Below, piece by piece: positions 32,400 through 40,445 of a DNA stretch of 53,084 nucleotides; within the stretch, counting starts at the first letter, position 1; every line of letters starts with the position of its first letter. Both the position numbers and the translations under genes were made by a program. This stretch comes from Eggerthellaceae bacterium (GTDB lineage: Bacteria > Actinomycetota > Coriobacteriia > Coriobacteriales > Eggerthellaceae), in the NCBI GenBank assembly GCA_009782605.1, contig WRIR01000016.1:1-53084 (forward strand), written 5' to 3'. Below the pieces are notes generated by a model. That model saw only the letters and a list, made by a program, of their open reading frames with translations, did no database searches and had not been told where the DNA came from.

Positions 32400-32929
32400 A
32401 ACAGGCCACCTTCCCTCAGAAGAAAAAGATTATCCATGAGCAAGGCCCATTCCTCTTCCTCAAGGTTTATCCTGACCTCGGCAGCATCATCAAGAATGGA
32501 CTGCAGCCTGTCCATGTCAAGCTTCCCGCTGGCCCGCATCGCATCAAGGTCGGCCTTGTCCGCCGCTCTTCCCGCAAGCAGTTTCGTGATAGCAAGATCC
32601 TCATGAGAAAGCGTGTACACATCAAGGACTTGGCCTTCAAAGGGCACCTGCACACGACGTTGCTCCCAGTTTTCAGGAAACTTGTAAAGGAAGGTGGAGA
32701 CGTTGGTGTTCATGTCGTATCTCTCAAGCAGGCCCTCGATTTCGGAGCTCGCCTTCAGCACATCAATGTCTGTCGTGAACCTCTCCTGCAAGGCAAGCTC
32801 TCGCATCATGAGCGCACTACCCCCAACGATAACCAGCTCAAAACGCACATGAGGGCCATAAAGAGAAAGCAGGTCATCATCAAGCTGCGAAAGCCGCCGA
32901 ACAATTCCGTCTTTTTGAAAACCCTGCAT
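32396..32929 (-). CDS. DUF6036/AbiEii-like nucleotidyltransferase
   Basis: 177 residues from the ATG at 32929. The nucleotidyltransferase core reads ELVIVGGSALMMREL then FTTDIDVLKAS, i.e. the GGS...D-x-D pattern of the fold (about 33-60). The segment LSHEDLAITKLLAGRAADKADLDAMRASG is the typical later part of DUF6036/AbiEii-like proteins. These enzymes transfer nucleotides to tRNA or proteins in several toxin-antitoxin and abortive-infection systems; the target here is unknown. Low GC and flanking direct repeats suggest mobility. Confidence 0.75.
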   Translation of the reverse strand: MQGFQKDGIVRRLSQLDDDLLSLYGPHVRFELVIVGGSALMMRELALQERFTTDIDVLKASSEIEGLLERYDMNTNVSTFLYKFPENWEQRRVQVPFEGQVLDVYTLSHEDLAITKLLAGRAADKADLDAMRASGKLDMDRLQSILDDAAEVRINLEEEEWALLMDNLFLLREGGLL

Positions 32930-32969
32930 GTCCGGTCTCCTAGAGTATAGTAATTAATAGGCCATAAAT

Positions 32970-32997
32970 ATTATACAATATGAAGTATTATAGTCAA
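32970..32997 (-). promoter_or_regulatory. Promoter of the nucleotidyltransferase pair
   Basis: On the minus strand TTGACT (32992-32997) and TATAAT (32970-32975) with a 16-base spacer, in a very AT-rich 60-base stretch upstream of the start at 32929. Confidence 0.75.
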
Positions 32998-33005
32998 GCA
33001 ATCGA

Positions 33006-33116
33006 GGACGTGTCACCGGGGACGTATAACTTTGACACCTTTTGTTCGATTGCCTCACAGGAAGTGCGCACCTGGGCCGAGCGTGCCAATGGGGACCCGT
33101 CCCCGGTGACACGTCC
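33006..33116. repeat. PAL9, a mosaic palindrome carrying a piece of oleC
   Basis: The outer arms GGACGTGTCACCGGGGAC (33006-33023) and its inverse (33099-33116) pair perfectly. The inside holds the left arm and loop of PAL8 (33010-33066) and then GCGCACCTGGGCCGAGCGTG (33066-33085), which matches the 3' end of oleC at 31741-31760. It ends with a partial PAL arm. Confidence 0.75.
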
Positions 33117-33125
33117 GGTGACGCG

Positions 33126-34154
33126 CTAGAGCCCGATGGTCATGTGGAGGGAATAGAAGCCGACCCTGACGGCGGCTATGCCGAGGAAGGCACAGAGCAC
33201 CCCCAAGGTAGCCGTCCGGCGCCTCGGCAGCCGTCTCTTGAACAGGGGCGTTGCCACCACGGCAATCCCGGCAGCAGCCAAGGCGACAAAGGCAGCGAGG
33301 ACGGCCCCGTACCAGGGTGCGAGGCCGAGGGCAGCCCCGAGCGCGTTTTCCAAAGACCCCAGCTCCTTGTATTGCAGGGCCAGGAGCACGGCGCCTGCCA
33401 CCAGCGACAGCAAGCTTATTGCAAGCATTACGCCGAGGGGCCCAAGAGAGTCCTCACGGGTCCCGCCTGCGGCCGCGCGGCCCCCGTCTGCAGCCGTGCA
33501 GCCCCCGCCCGCGCCCCCGCGGCCCCCGTCTGCAGCCGCGCGGGCCCCGGCTGCGGCAAGCCCCGCCCCTTCCCCTGCCCGACCAGGCTCCTTCACGTCG
33601 CCAAGGCCCTCATGGGCGGGGCCGAGGTCCGTCCTTTCGGCAAACACGATTGTTGCAATGGCGAGCAGGGGGCCCGAGACAAAGGCCGTCAGCCACATGA
33701 TAGGGGGTATGTAGGGGCTGTTCCACGTGAGGATGGTCGGAATCGCGTAAACGATGCTGATCATCGCGACGAGCCAGAGCGCGGTAAGGCTGGCGAGGGC
33801 GAGCCACACCTTTGAGGCGAGGACGGGGATGCGGTCGCTGAAGGCGGAAAGCCAGTACAGGCCCGCCGCGAGAAGGAAGGCCAGGGCGCTTACGACCTCG
33901 TTGGACAGGGGCGAGCGCCCCCAGCCCGAGAGCACGTACAGGGCGTTGCTCGGCGTTCCCAGGTGCGTGGCAGACGCGACGAGCCCCGTCATACAGACGG
34001 CCAAGGGCAGGATGAGCCAGCGGTTGAGGCGCTTCGTCTGTCCAAGGTGCGCGTCGCGGGGCAGGATGCAGAGGGCCAGCAGGAAAAAGGCAATCGCCCC
34101 CGCAGGCGCGAACACCGTGAACATCGTGAGCGCTATGCTGATGTCGGTTCCCAC
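33126..34154 (-). CDS. dmsC: DmsC-like membrane anchor subunit
   Basis: 342 residues with about eight hydrophobic segments, starting MGTDISIALTMFTVFAPAGAIAFF. DmsC anchors the DmsAB catalytic dimer in the membrane and oxidises menaquinol. The segments VASATHLGTPSNALYVLSGWGRSPLSNEV match the family's THLG...P.NA...L.....SWLSRE-like signature. An Ala/Gly repeat (ARAAADGGRGG units, about residues 190-220) lies in a loop after TM5. It is the last gene of the dmsA-dmsB-dmsB-dmsC operon. Confidence 0.82.
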   Translation of the reverse strand: MGTDISIALTMFTVFAPAGAIAFFLLALCILPRDAHLGQTKRLNRWLILPLAVCMTGLVASATHLGTPSNALYVLSGWGRSPLSNEVVSALAFLLAAGLYWLSAFSDRIPVLASKVWLALASLTALWLVAMISIVYAIPTILTWNSPYIPPIMWLTAFVSGPLLAIATIVFAERTDLGPAHEGLGDVKEPGRAGEGAGLAAAGARAAADGGRGGAGGGCTAADGGRAAAGGTREDSLGPLGVMLAISLLSLVAGAVLLALQYKELGSLENALGAALGLAPWYGAVLAAFVALAAAGIAVVATPLFKRRLPRRRTATLGVLCAFLGIAAVRVGFYSLHMTIGL

Positions 34155-34166
34155 GAGGCCCGCCTC

Positions 34167-34778
34167 TCAGACTTCCTTGGGGTTCGCGACGAACCCCGCG
34201 GTGTCGCCCACGGGCCGCGCCGCCAAAGACGGGCGGATCACGATGTTGGGCAGGGTCACCGGTTTGGGCATGGGGGCTATCGAGGTCGTCTCCCCATGCG
34301 CGGACCGCAGGGCCTCGATGTCGCCGAAATGCAGGGCCCTCACCGGGCAGGCCTCGACGCAGATGGGCTCCTTGCCGGAGGCAACCCGCTCGAAGCAGCC
34401 GGTGCACTTTATGCTGACGTGCGTCTCGGTACTGACAAACGCGGCCTTGTAGGGGCATGACAACATGCAGTACCCGCACCCGACGCAGACATGGCTGTTG
34501 ACGCAGACAAGACCCTTGTCCTCCTTGTGCATTGCGCCGGTCGGGCAGACCTGGACGCAGACAGGCTGGCTGCAATGGTTGCATGACAGGGAAAGGTGGT
34601 AGGCGAATACATCCTGGTCCCAGGCCCCTTCCGGAGTCTGGGACCAGGAGCCGCCCTCATAGGCATAGACACGGCGGAACGAGAACTCCGGCCCCAGGTC
34701 GTAGTAGTCCTTGCAGGCGAGCTCGCAGGCCTTGCAGCCCGAGCAACGGGCGTTGTCGAAATAGAAACCGTACTGCAT
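34167..34778 (-). CDS. dmsB: DmsB-like four-cluster ferredoxin subunit, second copy
   Basis: 203 residues from the ATG at 34778. Four cysteine groups for [4Fe-4S] clusters are visible: CSGCKACELACKDY, CNHCSQPVCVQVCPTGA, CVGCGYCMLSCPYKA and CTGCFERVASGKEP with CVEACPVRAL. It carries electrons between DmsC and DmsA. It is paralogous to the upstream dmsB copy; both share the start GFYFDNARCSGCK. Gap to dmsC is 12 bases. An extended frame upstream to 34994 is rejected. Confidence 0.88.
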   Translation of the reverse strand: MQYGFYFDNARCSGCKACELACKDYYDLGPEFSFRRVYAYEGGSWSQTPEGAWDQDVFAYHLSLSCNHCSQPVCVQVCPTGAMHKEDKGLVCVNSHVCVGCGYCMLSCPYKAAFVSTETHVSIKCTGCFERVASGKEPICVEACPVRALHFGDIEALRSAHGETTSIAPMPKPVTLPNIVIRPSLAARPVGDTAGFVANPKEV

Positions 34779-34807
34779 ATCTCCCTTGTCGCCCCTCCCG
34801 TCGTCTC

Positions 34808-35428
34808 CTACGCCAGTTCTTTCCCGTTGGCCACAAATCCGCTTGCGATGGCGGGGCTGCTCACAGCCGGCGATGCCTTTATGACCAGGTTGGGGCTGGT
34901 GGTCGGTGCCGGCAAAGGCGGTATCTGCGCCACATCGCCGAACCGGGAGCGCAGGTCGGCTATAGCGCCGAAATCGAGGGCCCTCACCGGGCACGAGTCA
35001 ACGCAGATCGGGTTTTCCCCGGCATTCACGCGGTCGAAGCAGCCGTCGCACTTGATGACGGTATCCCGGGCATCGTCACGGACGGGAGCGTCGTAGGGGC
35101 ACTCCGTGATACAGGCGTCGCAGCCGATACAGGCATCGGCGTCAATCAGGACGAGCCCCGTCGCCTCATCCTTGGCAATCGCGCCTGTCGGGCAGGCAGC
35201 GAAGCACGCGGGGTTGTCACAGTGGTTGCAGGCGATGGAAAGGTGGTAGGCAAAGGCATCCGTTGTCCACGTGCCGTCCTCCCTCGGTGTCCAATCGCCG
35301 CCCTCGAAGAGGTATACCCTCCTCAACATAAGGCCTGCCTCCAGGTCCTTGTAGTCCTTGCACGCGAGCTGGCAGGTCTTGCAGCCGCTGCAGCGCGCAT
35401 TGTCGAAATAAAAGCCTAACTGAGCCAT
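34808..35428 (-). CDS. dmsB: DmsB-like four-cluster ferredoxin subunit, first copy
   Basis: 206 residues. Cysteine groups CSGCKTCQLACKDY, CNHCDNPACFAACPTGA, CIGCDACITECPYDA and CDGCFDRVNAGENP with CVDSCPVRAL fit DmsB. Gap to dmsA is only 12 bases, so this copy is the most likely direct partner of DmsA. The next copy begins 29 bases after its stop. Two B subunits in one operon may give two complexes with different donors or a longer electron chain. Confidence 0.9.
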   Translation of the reverse strand: MAQLGFYFDNARCSGCKTCQLACKDYKDLEAGLMLRRVYLFEGGDWTPREDGTWTTDAFAYHLSIACNHCDNPACFAACPTGAIAKDEATGLVLIDADACIGCDACITECPYDAPVRDDARDTVIKCDGCFDRVNAGENPICVDSCPVRALDFGAIADLRSRFGDVAQIPPLPAPTTSPNLVIKASPAVSSPAIASGFVANGKELA

Positions 35429-35440
35429 GATCCCCCCTTT

Positions 35441-37870
35441 CTACAGTTTCACTACCTGAGCGATGTTCGAGTTGACTATGTTGCCCTTGGCCAGCGGAGA
35501 AGGATGGAGCGACGTCAGGGTGTTGATGCACCCGCCCTTGTCTATCTTGTCGCCGAACATATCCGCCTTGTGCTGCGAGCCCTGGGGAATGGCTATGGTG
35601 CCGGGGATGATCCTCGGCGTGACCTTGGCCTCGATCTCCACGGTGCCACGAGGGGTGGACACGTGGGTCATATCCCCGTTCTGTATGCCCCGGGCCTCGG
35701 CGTCCAGCGGGTTGATCCACACCTGGTTCCGGAAGGCCTGGGTGACGGTGTCAACAAAGGTCCAGGTGGAGTTCGCGCGGCCCTTGTAGTGGAAGCCGGA
35801 CAGCAGGAGGGGGTAGTCCTCAGTCAAGGAAGTGTAGCCCTCGAAGCCGGGGAAGAACCCGGGCACCGGCATGAGCACGTCCACCGTCGGGTCGGCAAGC
35901 TCCCATATCGACGAGAGGAAGGCAATGGTGCCGGAAAACAGCTCGATCTTCCCCGAAGGCGTGCTCAAGGGGTTGGCGTCGGGGTCTTTGCGGAACGCGG
36001 ACAGGCCGATGACCTCGCCGACGTCTTTCGTCCATGAGCCCATCTCCCGCAGTTCCTCGAAGGTGGGGATGTCCGGGTTTGCCTCCCTGCCCTGCTCGTA
36101 GAGGGCTTCGACCCACTCGTCCCAGCTCCTGTTCTCGGTGAAGGCCTCCTTGACGCCGAGCTTTTCCGCGACCGCCGCGATGAAGTCGTAGTAGGGCTTG
36201 CATTCAGGCGGGGCATCCAGCGCCTTCGAGGAAAAGGACAGGGACGAGGTCGTCGAGGTATACCCGTTCGGATAGACCTCCAAGAGCTCGCCCTTTGTCA
36301 CGTCGGGCAGGACGAGGTCGGCATAGGTGCACGAGTTCGTCAGGAAGATGTCCGACACGGCGATGAACTCGACCTTCGACTCGTCTGCGAGGATGTCGTG
36401 TATCCTGTTGATCTGGGCGGTCTGGTTGGCTATCAGGTTCGACTTGTGCGAGAACAGGAACTTTATCCCGACGGGCAGCCTCTCCACCCCGCCGCCCACG
36501 CTGTACTGCGTTGCCGTCATACCGGTCCCGAGGTCGGCCGCAACGGGCCACATGTTGAAGGGTATGGACACCTCGACCGGGTTCTCCCCCTCGGGGAAGG
36601 GCGGAAAGGCCGCAAACCTCAGGCCGACAAGGGGCGTGGGCAGGCCGGTGTTCGTCCCGGGAAGCCCGATGTTCCCCGTTAAAAGGGCCAGCGCGGCAAT
36701 GGCGACCGTGGTGCTCTCGCCGTTCGAGTGCCGCTGGGGGCCGAGCCCCTGGACCACGAAGGCCGCCTTTGCCTTCCCGAGCTTATGGGCCAGCTCGACG
36801 ATCCGTGTGGCAGGGATTTGGGTGATCGGGGCTGCCCATTCCGGTGTTTTCGGGACCTTGTCATAGCCTGTGCCGAGGATGTAGTCCTTGTAGGAGGTGT
36901 TCGGCGGGACGCCTTCGGGCATCGTCCCCTCGTCGTATCCCACCACGTACTTGTCGAGGAATTCGGTGTCTACCATATCCTCGGTTATCAAGACATAGGC
37001 CATGGCGGAAGCCAATGCCGCGTCGGTGCCCGTCCGGATGGGCTGCCACTCTTCGGGGTGGCTGAGCGAGGTCTCGTTGAGCCGGTAGTCTATGCTGATG
37101 ATCTCGGTGCCGGACTCCCTGACCTGCACGATGTCCCAGCCGCCGTCGCATCCGCCCAGCTCCATCTCGCTTTGGTTCCGGCCGAACATCATCAGGAGGT
37201 CGGCGTTCTTCGCCTCTATGGCCTTTGACGCGTCGAGGATGTTGGCGGCACCGTACAGAAGGACAGAGGCCATGCCGGCCATGGCCGCCGAAGGGCCCGA
37301 GACCAGGTTGAGGCTGCCGCCCAGGCTGTTTGCCAGGCGCCTGAAGAAGGAGAGCGACGGCTTGGTGACATCGCCGTTGGTGCAGTCGCAGACCGCCTCG
37401 TTGCCATAGGTGTCTATCGTGTGCTTGAGCTTGGAGGCGAAGAGCTCTTCTGCCTCATCCCAGGTTATCTGCTCGAACTCGCCGCTCCCGCGGGCCCCGA
37501 CCCGCTTCATCGGGAACTTGAGCCTGTCAGGGTGGTTGATCAGCCTCCGTATCGACCGGCCTCTCCCGCAGCTGCGGTTTTGCAGCCCGTTGGCATCGCC
37601 GGTGTTGTCGGTCTCCACATACTTGAGCTCCCCGTCGACTATGTGGAACCGCAGGGGGTGCGCCCCTCCGCATGTCTGGCTGCAGGCAACCCAGGCAACC
37701 TTTTCTTCGGAGGCGCCCGCTTTGCCGCCGCCTCCCGGCAGCGATGGGCCGCTGCAGCCGTACAGGGTCGTCACAGCGCCCGAGCCAGCGGTTGCTGCCA
37801 AGGCGGTCAACGAAGCCCCTTTCACGAACGTGCGCCGCGAAAGCGCTTTGTTCTCGATATCCGTACCCAT
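35441..37870 (-). CDS. dmsA: DmsA-family molybdopterin oxidoreductase catalytic subunit
   Basis: 809 residues from the ATG at 37870, GAGGGG upstream. A Tat signal begins the protein (SRRTFVKGASLTALAATAG). The sequence follows E. coli DmsA closely in parts: VETDNTGD, CGRGRSIRRLI, GPQRHSNGE, FTENRSWDEW, LLSGFHYKGR, MWINPLDA-like VWINPLDAEARGI and KGGCINTLTSLHPSPLAKGN. DmsA reduces sulfoxides or N-oxides at a Mo-bis(MGD) centre. The N-terminal cluster motif is C63-x3-C67-x3-H71, with C101 as the fourth ligand; the third Cys of DmsA is His here. A Ser in GPSAAMAG lines up with the Mo ligand. The longer frame to 38284 is rejected. Confidence 0.9.
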   Translation of the reverse strand: MGTDIENKALSRRTFVKGASLTALAATAGSGAVTTLYGCSGPSLPGGGGKAGASEEKVAWVACSQTCGGAHPLRFHIVDGELKYVETDNTGDANGLQNRSCGRGRSIRRLINHPDRLKFPMKRVGARGSGEFEQITWDEAEELFASKLKHTIDTYGNEAVCDCTNGDVTKPSLSFFRRLANSLGGSLNLVSGPSAAMAGMASVLLYGAANILDASKAIEAKNADLLMMFGRNQSEMELGGCDGGWDIVQVRESGTEIISIDYRLNETSLSHPEEWQPIRTGTDAALASAMAYVLITEDMVDTEFLDKYVVGYDEGTMPEGVPPNTSYKDYILGTGYDKVPKTPEWAAPITQIPATRIVELAHKLGKAKAAFVVQGLGPQRHSNGESTTVAIAALALLTGNIGLPGTNTGLPTPLVGLRFAAFPPFPEGENPVEVSIPFNMWPVAADLGTGMTATQYSVGGGVERLPVGIKFLFSHKSNLIANQTAQINRIHDILADESKVEFIAVSDIFLTNSCTYADLVLPDVTKGELLEVYPNGYTSTTSSLSFSSKALDAPPECKPYYDFIAAVAEKLGVKEAFTENRSWDEWVEALYEQGREANPDIPTFEELREMGSWTKDVGEVIGLSAFRKDPDANPLSTPSGKIELFSGTIAFLSSIWELADPTVDVLMPVPGFFPGFEGYTSLTEDYPLLLSGFHYKGRANSTWTFVDTVTQAFRNQVWINPLDAEARGIQNGDMTHVSTPRGTVEIEAKVTPRIIPGTIAIPQGSQHKADMFGDKIDKGGCINTLTSLHPSPLAKGNIVNSNIAQVVKL

Positions 37871-37987
37871 GTTCAAATCCCCTCTCCCTCTGTGTTCTAT
37901 TATGCACCAATCCAGCCCCTTCATGCACATGCGCACAGGCATATGCGGGACTTGGATAAGATTATGGGACAAAAACAGGGGCAAGGG

Positions 37988-38007
37988 GTCACATGATTCT
38001 ATGTGAC
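37988..38007. promoter_or_regulatory. Candidate operator GTCACAT-N6-ATGTGAC
   Basis: A perfect 7-bp inverted repeat with a 6-base spacer, flanked by GGGG and CCCC. It lies 118 bases upstream of dmsA and about 400 upstream of the divergent LuxR gene, a likely binding site for a dimeric regulator. Confidence 0.5.
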
Positions 38008-38220
38008 TTTTGCCCCAGGGCGGCAATTCGCCGCCGCCCCTTCGGGCTTGCGCCTCCCGTCCTGCCGCCCGCCGCCGCGCCCCATGCTCGTGGTGTGGTT
38101 GATGGCGTCGAATCCGGGAGGCCCCTGCTGCCTGCGGCCCCCGTCGGCGGCAGGGGCGGCGGCCATGGCGGGGGAGTCCCGGCCGCGCTGCCGCGCTGCC
38201 GGCTGTTGGCCATATTCCCA

Positions 38221-38250
38221 TTGGCGCTGTTCGCGAAATCCTGCTATTCT
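38221..38250 (+). promoter_or_regulatory. Possible promoter of the membrane LuxR gene
   Basis: TTGGCG (38221-38226) and TATTCT (38245-38250) with an 18-base spacer. Confidence 0.35.
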
Positions 38251-38283
38251 TTGTGGAGCGTAAAATGTGTGACAAGGGAAACA

Positions 38284-38363
38284 ATGTGACAGCGGGACGG
38301 TTCCCCTGTCACATTTTCGACAGGCGTGGCAGTCGTGACAGGGGAACCGTCCCGCTGTCACAT
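38284..38363. repeat. PAL10 palindrome (variant core)
   Basis: Perfect 29-bp arms (38284-38312, 38335-38363). The TGTGACA and TGTCACA boxes are conserved but the core is GCGGGACGGTTCCCC, unlike the GTATAACT core of most copies. Confidence 0.85.
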
Positions 38364-38407
38364 CCCTCCCACATGCCTGTCACACCCCATCCTCGGAAGA
38401 AGGGGCG

Positions 38408-39976
38408 ATGAACCTCAGGCTTTTCAAACCCACGATCGCCTCTTTCGGCTATGGCCTCACCATAGCGATCGCTGCGACGACCATTTGGGGCGGGGCCTTC
38501 CCCCTGCTGCCGCTTGAGGTCCAGACCTTCGAGCTGCTTACGGTTTTCTTCTACGCACAGTCCATTGCCTTCACCGGCTCCTTTTTGCTGGCGATGTGCT
38601 GCGCCTATTGGCTGCCCCATGTCTTCAGGCATATCCCGGTATCGGGCTGCGTCTTCTCGACGCTTCTCGGGTCGACCTGCCTTATTGCGCCGCTGTACCT
38701 GCCGGCCTTCATGTACGGCCTGATTGTCGGCGGCGGCATCCTGCTTGGCATGGGCAGCGCGGTCTTCCTTATCCTGTGGCAGCGCGTCTTTGCCTCGCAG
38801 GACACCGACAAGGGGAATCTCAACCTCATAATCGGCACGGGGTACTCGGCCTTGATCTATGCGGTTTTGCACGTCATCCCCTACGCTGTCGCCGCTATCG
38901 TCATAGCCTTCGTGTTCATCCCGCTCAACGGGCTGTGCCTGAGGCTTTCCACGCAAGGCGTCGAGTTCGGCCAGCCCATGTTCGACGACCTGCCCCGCGA
39001 GAACGCCCCGGGCTACCGCCAGATTGTGAGGAACCGCTGGCGCAGCGCCCTTTGTGTCGGGTGCTTCGGCCTGGTGAGCGGTGTGATCAGGGCGCTTGCC
39101 GTTGGCGACCCCTCTATGGGCTTCGTGGTGAACCTCGCCTCGATGGCCGGCGCCCTCGTCTCGGCGCTGACCCTCGTATTCCTGTGGCAAAGGCACAGCT
39201 TCCGCTTTGACCCGGTGCTGGCCTTCCGCACGGTATTCCCCTATGTCGTCACGAGCCTCTTGCTGCCCCTGCTGCTCGGGCTGAGCTTCTTGCGGGTCTA
39301 TGCCGCGATGATGTACATGATATTCACCTTCGCCTCGATGATCATGATGATCCAGTGCGCACAGACCTCGCGGGACTACGGCATCAACCCGGTCTTCATG
39401 TACGGGCTCTTCGGGACGCTGGTCTACTCGCTCCAAAGCGTCGGGTTCCTTGCCGGGTACCTGGCTGTCCCAGCGGCGGGGCCCGACCCGGAAACGCTCG
39501 CGGTGCTGGCCTTCTTCGCCGCCTGGTTCCTGTCGATCACGCTGTACTTCGTCCGGGGGCACCTCAAGCAGGCCGATGCCGACCCGAGAAACCCCCTCCA
39601 AGGGGGGAGCGTCGAGTTCATTGCCCTTGAGCCGCCGGGTGTGCGGGAAGGGAAGCAGGGCGCAGGCGTGCAGCCGGGCCCCCCGGAGCATTTCCATGGC
39701 CTGCGCACGCAGAGGGAAAGCGAGTTCCGCGACCGCATCTCCGGCCAGTGCAGCGTCGTTGCCAAGCGCTACCGCCTCACGGCCCGCGAGACGGAGGTGA
39801 TCGAGCTCATTGCCCGCGGCAAGACCGTTGCCCATATCGCAGAGCTCCTTGTGGTGAGCGAGAACACAATACGCACCCACAGCAAGCGCGCCTACGTGAA
39901 GCTGAACGTCCACAAGCGCCAGGACCTGCTCACCCTGCTGAAAGAGGCAGGGACGTGTGTCAACGGGGACGTTTAA
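38408..39976 (+). CDS. LuxR-type regulator with a 12-TM N-terminal half
   Basis: 522 residues. About 12 hydrophobic segments (residues 12-395) are followed by a LuxR HTH: LTARETEVIELIARGKTVAH and then SENTIRTHSKRAYVKLNVHKRQDLL (about 455-510). This membrane-HTH layout is expanded in Eggerthellaceae, commonly beside molybdoenzyme operons, and probably senses a small molecule and controls the divergent dms operon (inference). The last residues VNGDV and the TAA come from a PAL arm (39957-39976), as in OleC. Confidence 0.82.
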   Translation: MNLRLFKPTIASFGYGLTIAIAATTIWGGAFPLLPLEVQTFELLTVFFYAQSIAFTGSFLLAMCCAYWLPHVFRHIPVSGCVFSTLLGSTCLIAPLYLPAFMYGLIVGGGILLGMGSAVFLILWQRVFASQDTDKGNLNLIIGTGYSALIYAVLHVIPYAVAAIVIAFVFIPLNGLCLRLSTQGVEFGQPMFDDLPRENAPGYRQIVRNRWRSALCVGCFGLVSGVIRALAVGDPSMGFVVNLASMAGALVSALTLVFLWQRHSFRFDPVLAFRTVFPYVVTSLLLPLLLGLSFLRVYAAMMYMIFTFASMIMMIQCAQTSRDYGINPVFMYGLFGTLVYSLQSVGFLAGYLAVPAAGPDPETLAVLAFFAAWFLSITLYFVRGHLKQADADPRNPLQGGSVEFIALEPPGVREGKQGAGVQPGPPEHFHGLRTQRESEFRDRISGQCSVVAKRYRLTARETEVIELIARGKTVAHIAELLVVSENTIRTHSKRAYVKLNVHKRQDLLTLLKEAGTCVNGDV

Positions 39977-40113
39977 CTTTGACACCTTTTCTCGCCTTTT
40001 CCTGTGAGGCGATCGGTGTCAGGGGGACGTATAACTTGACACCTTTTATCGCATCCCGCAGCGACAGGGCAACCTGGGTGAAAAGGTGTCAAGTTATACG
40101 TCCCCATTGACAC
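39957..40113. repeat. PAL11, half element plus complete palindrome
   Basis: A single left arm (39957-39990, GTGTCAACGGGGACGTTTAA) is followed by a loop piece inverted relative to PAL12, then a complete palindrome with arms at 40015-40047 and 40081-40113. It sits between the LuxR gene and the RelE-like toxin. Confidence 0.78.
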
Positions 40114-40154
40114 GTTCTCCGGCTGTAAGGCCCGGTGTGGCCGGGGTTGCGGAG

Positions 40155-40445
40155 TTAGAGGTGGGGTTCCGTGTTGCGCTTCCCGTGGAGGACGCGACAG
40201 ACTTTAACCGTATCGCCCCTTTCCTCTATCTGGAAGAAAACCAGGTAATCAAAGGCTATGACAGCCCTTCGGTAATTCTGGTTGTGCCTGTATCGGCCAA
40301 ATGAGTACGGCATTTCTGCAGCCTGAATGCAAAACTTCTCAAAGCTCTCCCTAAATTTTTTGGGTGGAGCTTCCCCGAAACCGGACAAGTATGTGCGAAT
40401 TTCCTTGAGGTCGTCTCGTGCCAGCTTTGAAATAAGGAGCTTCAT
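40155..40445 (-). CDS. RelE/ParE-family toxin
   Basis: 96 residues from the ATG at 40445. The family pattern is ISKLARDDLKEIRTYLSG, then MPYSFGRYRHNQNYRRAVIAFDYLVFFQIE and VKVCRVLHGKRN. These proteins either cleave mRNA on the ribosome (RelE) or poison gyrase (ParE). The Arg/His-rich C-terminal part fits the ParE/RelE fold. It overlaps the antitoxin by four bases. Confidence 0.82.
   Translation of the reverse strand: MKLLISKLARDDLKEIRTYLSGFGEAPPKKFRESFEKFCIQAAEMPYSFGRYRHNQNYRRAVIAFDYLVFFQIEERGDTVKVCRVLHGKRNTEPHL

Larger units (their letters stand above)
37871..38407. other. Divergent regulatory region between dmsA and the LuxR gene
   Basis: Holds the inverted repeat 37988-38007, a GC-rich stretch (38020-38210) without a supported gene, a possible promoter at 38221-38250 and palindrome PAL10. 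Confidence 0.6.

Noticed and set aside
37871-38284. Longer N-terminus for DmsA
   Set aside because: The Tat signal should be at the extreme N-terminus, and the ATG at 37870 has a ribosome-binding site just upstream.
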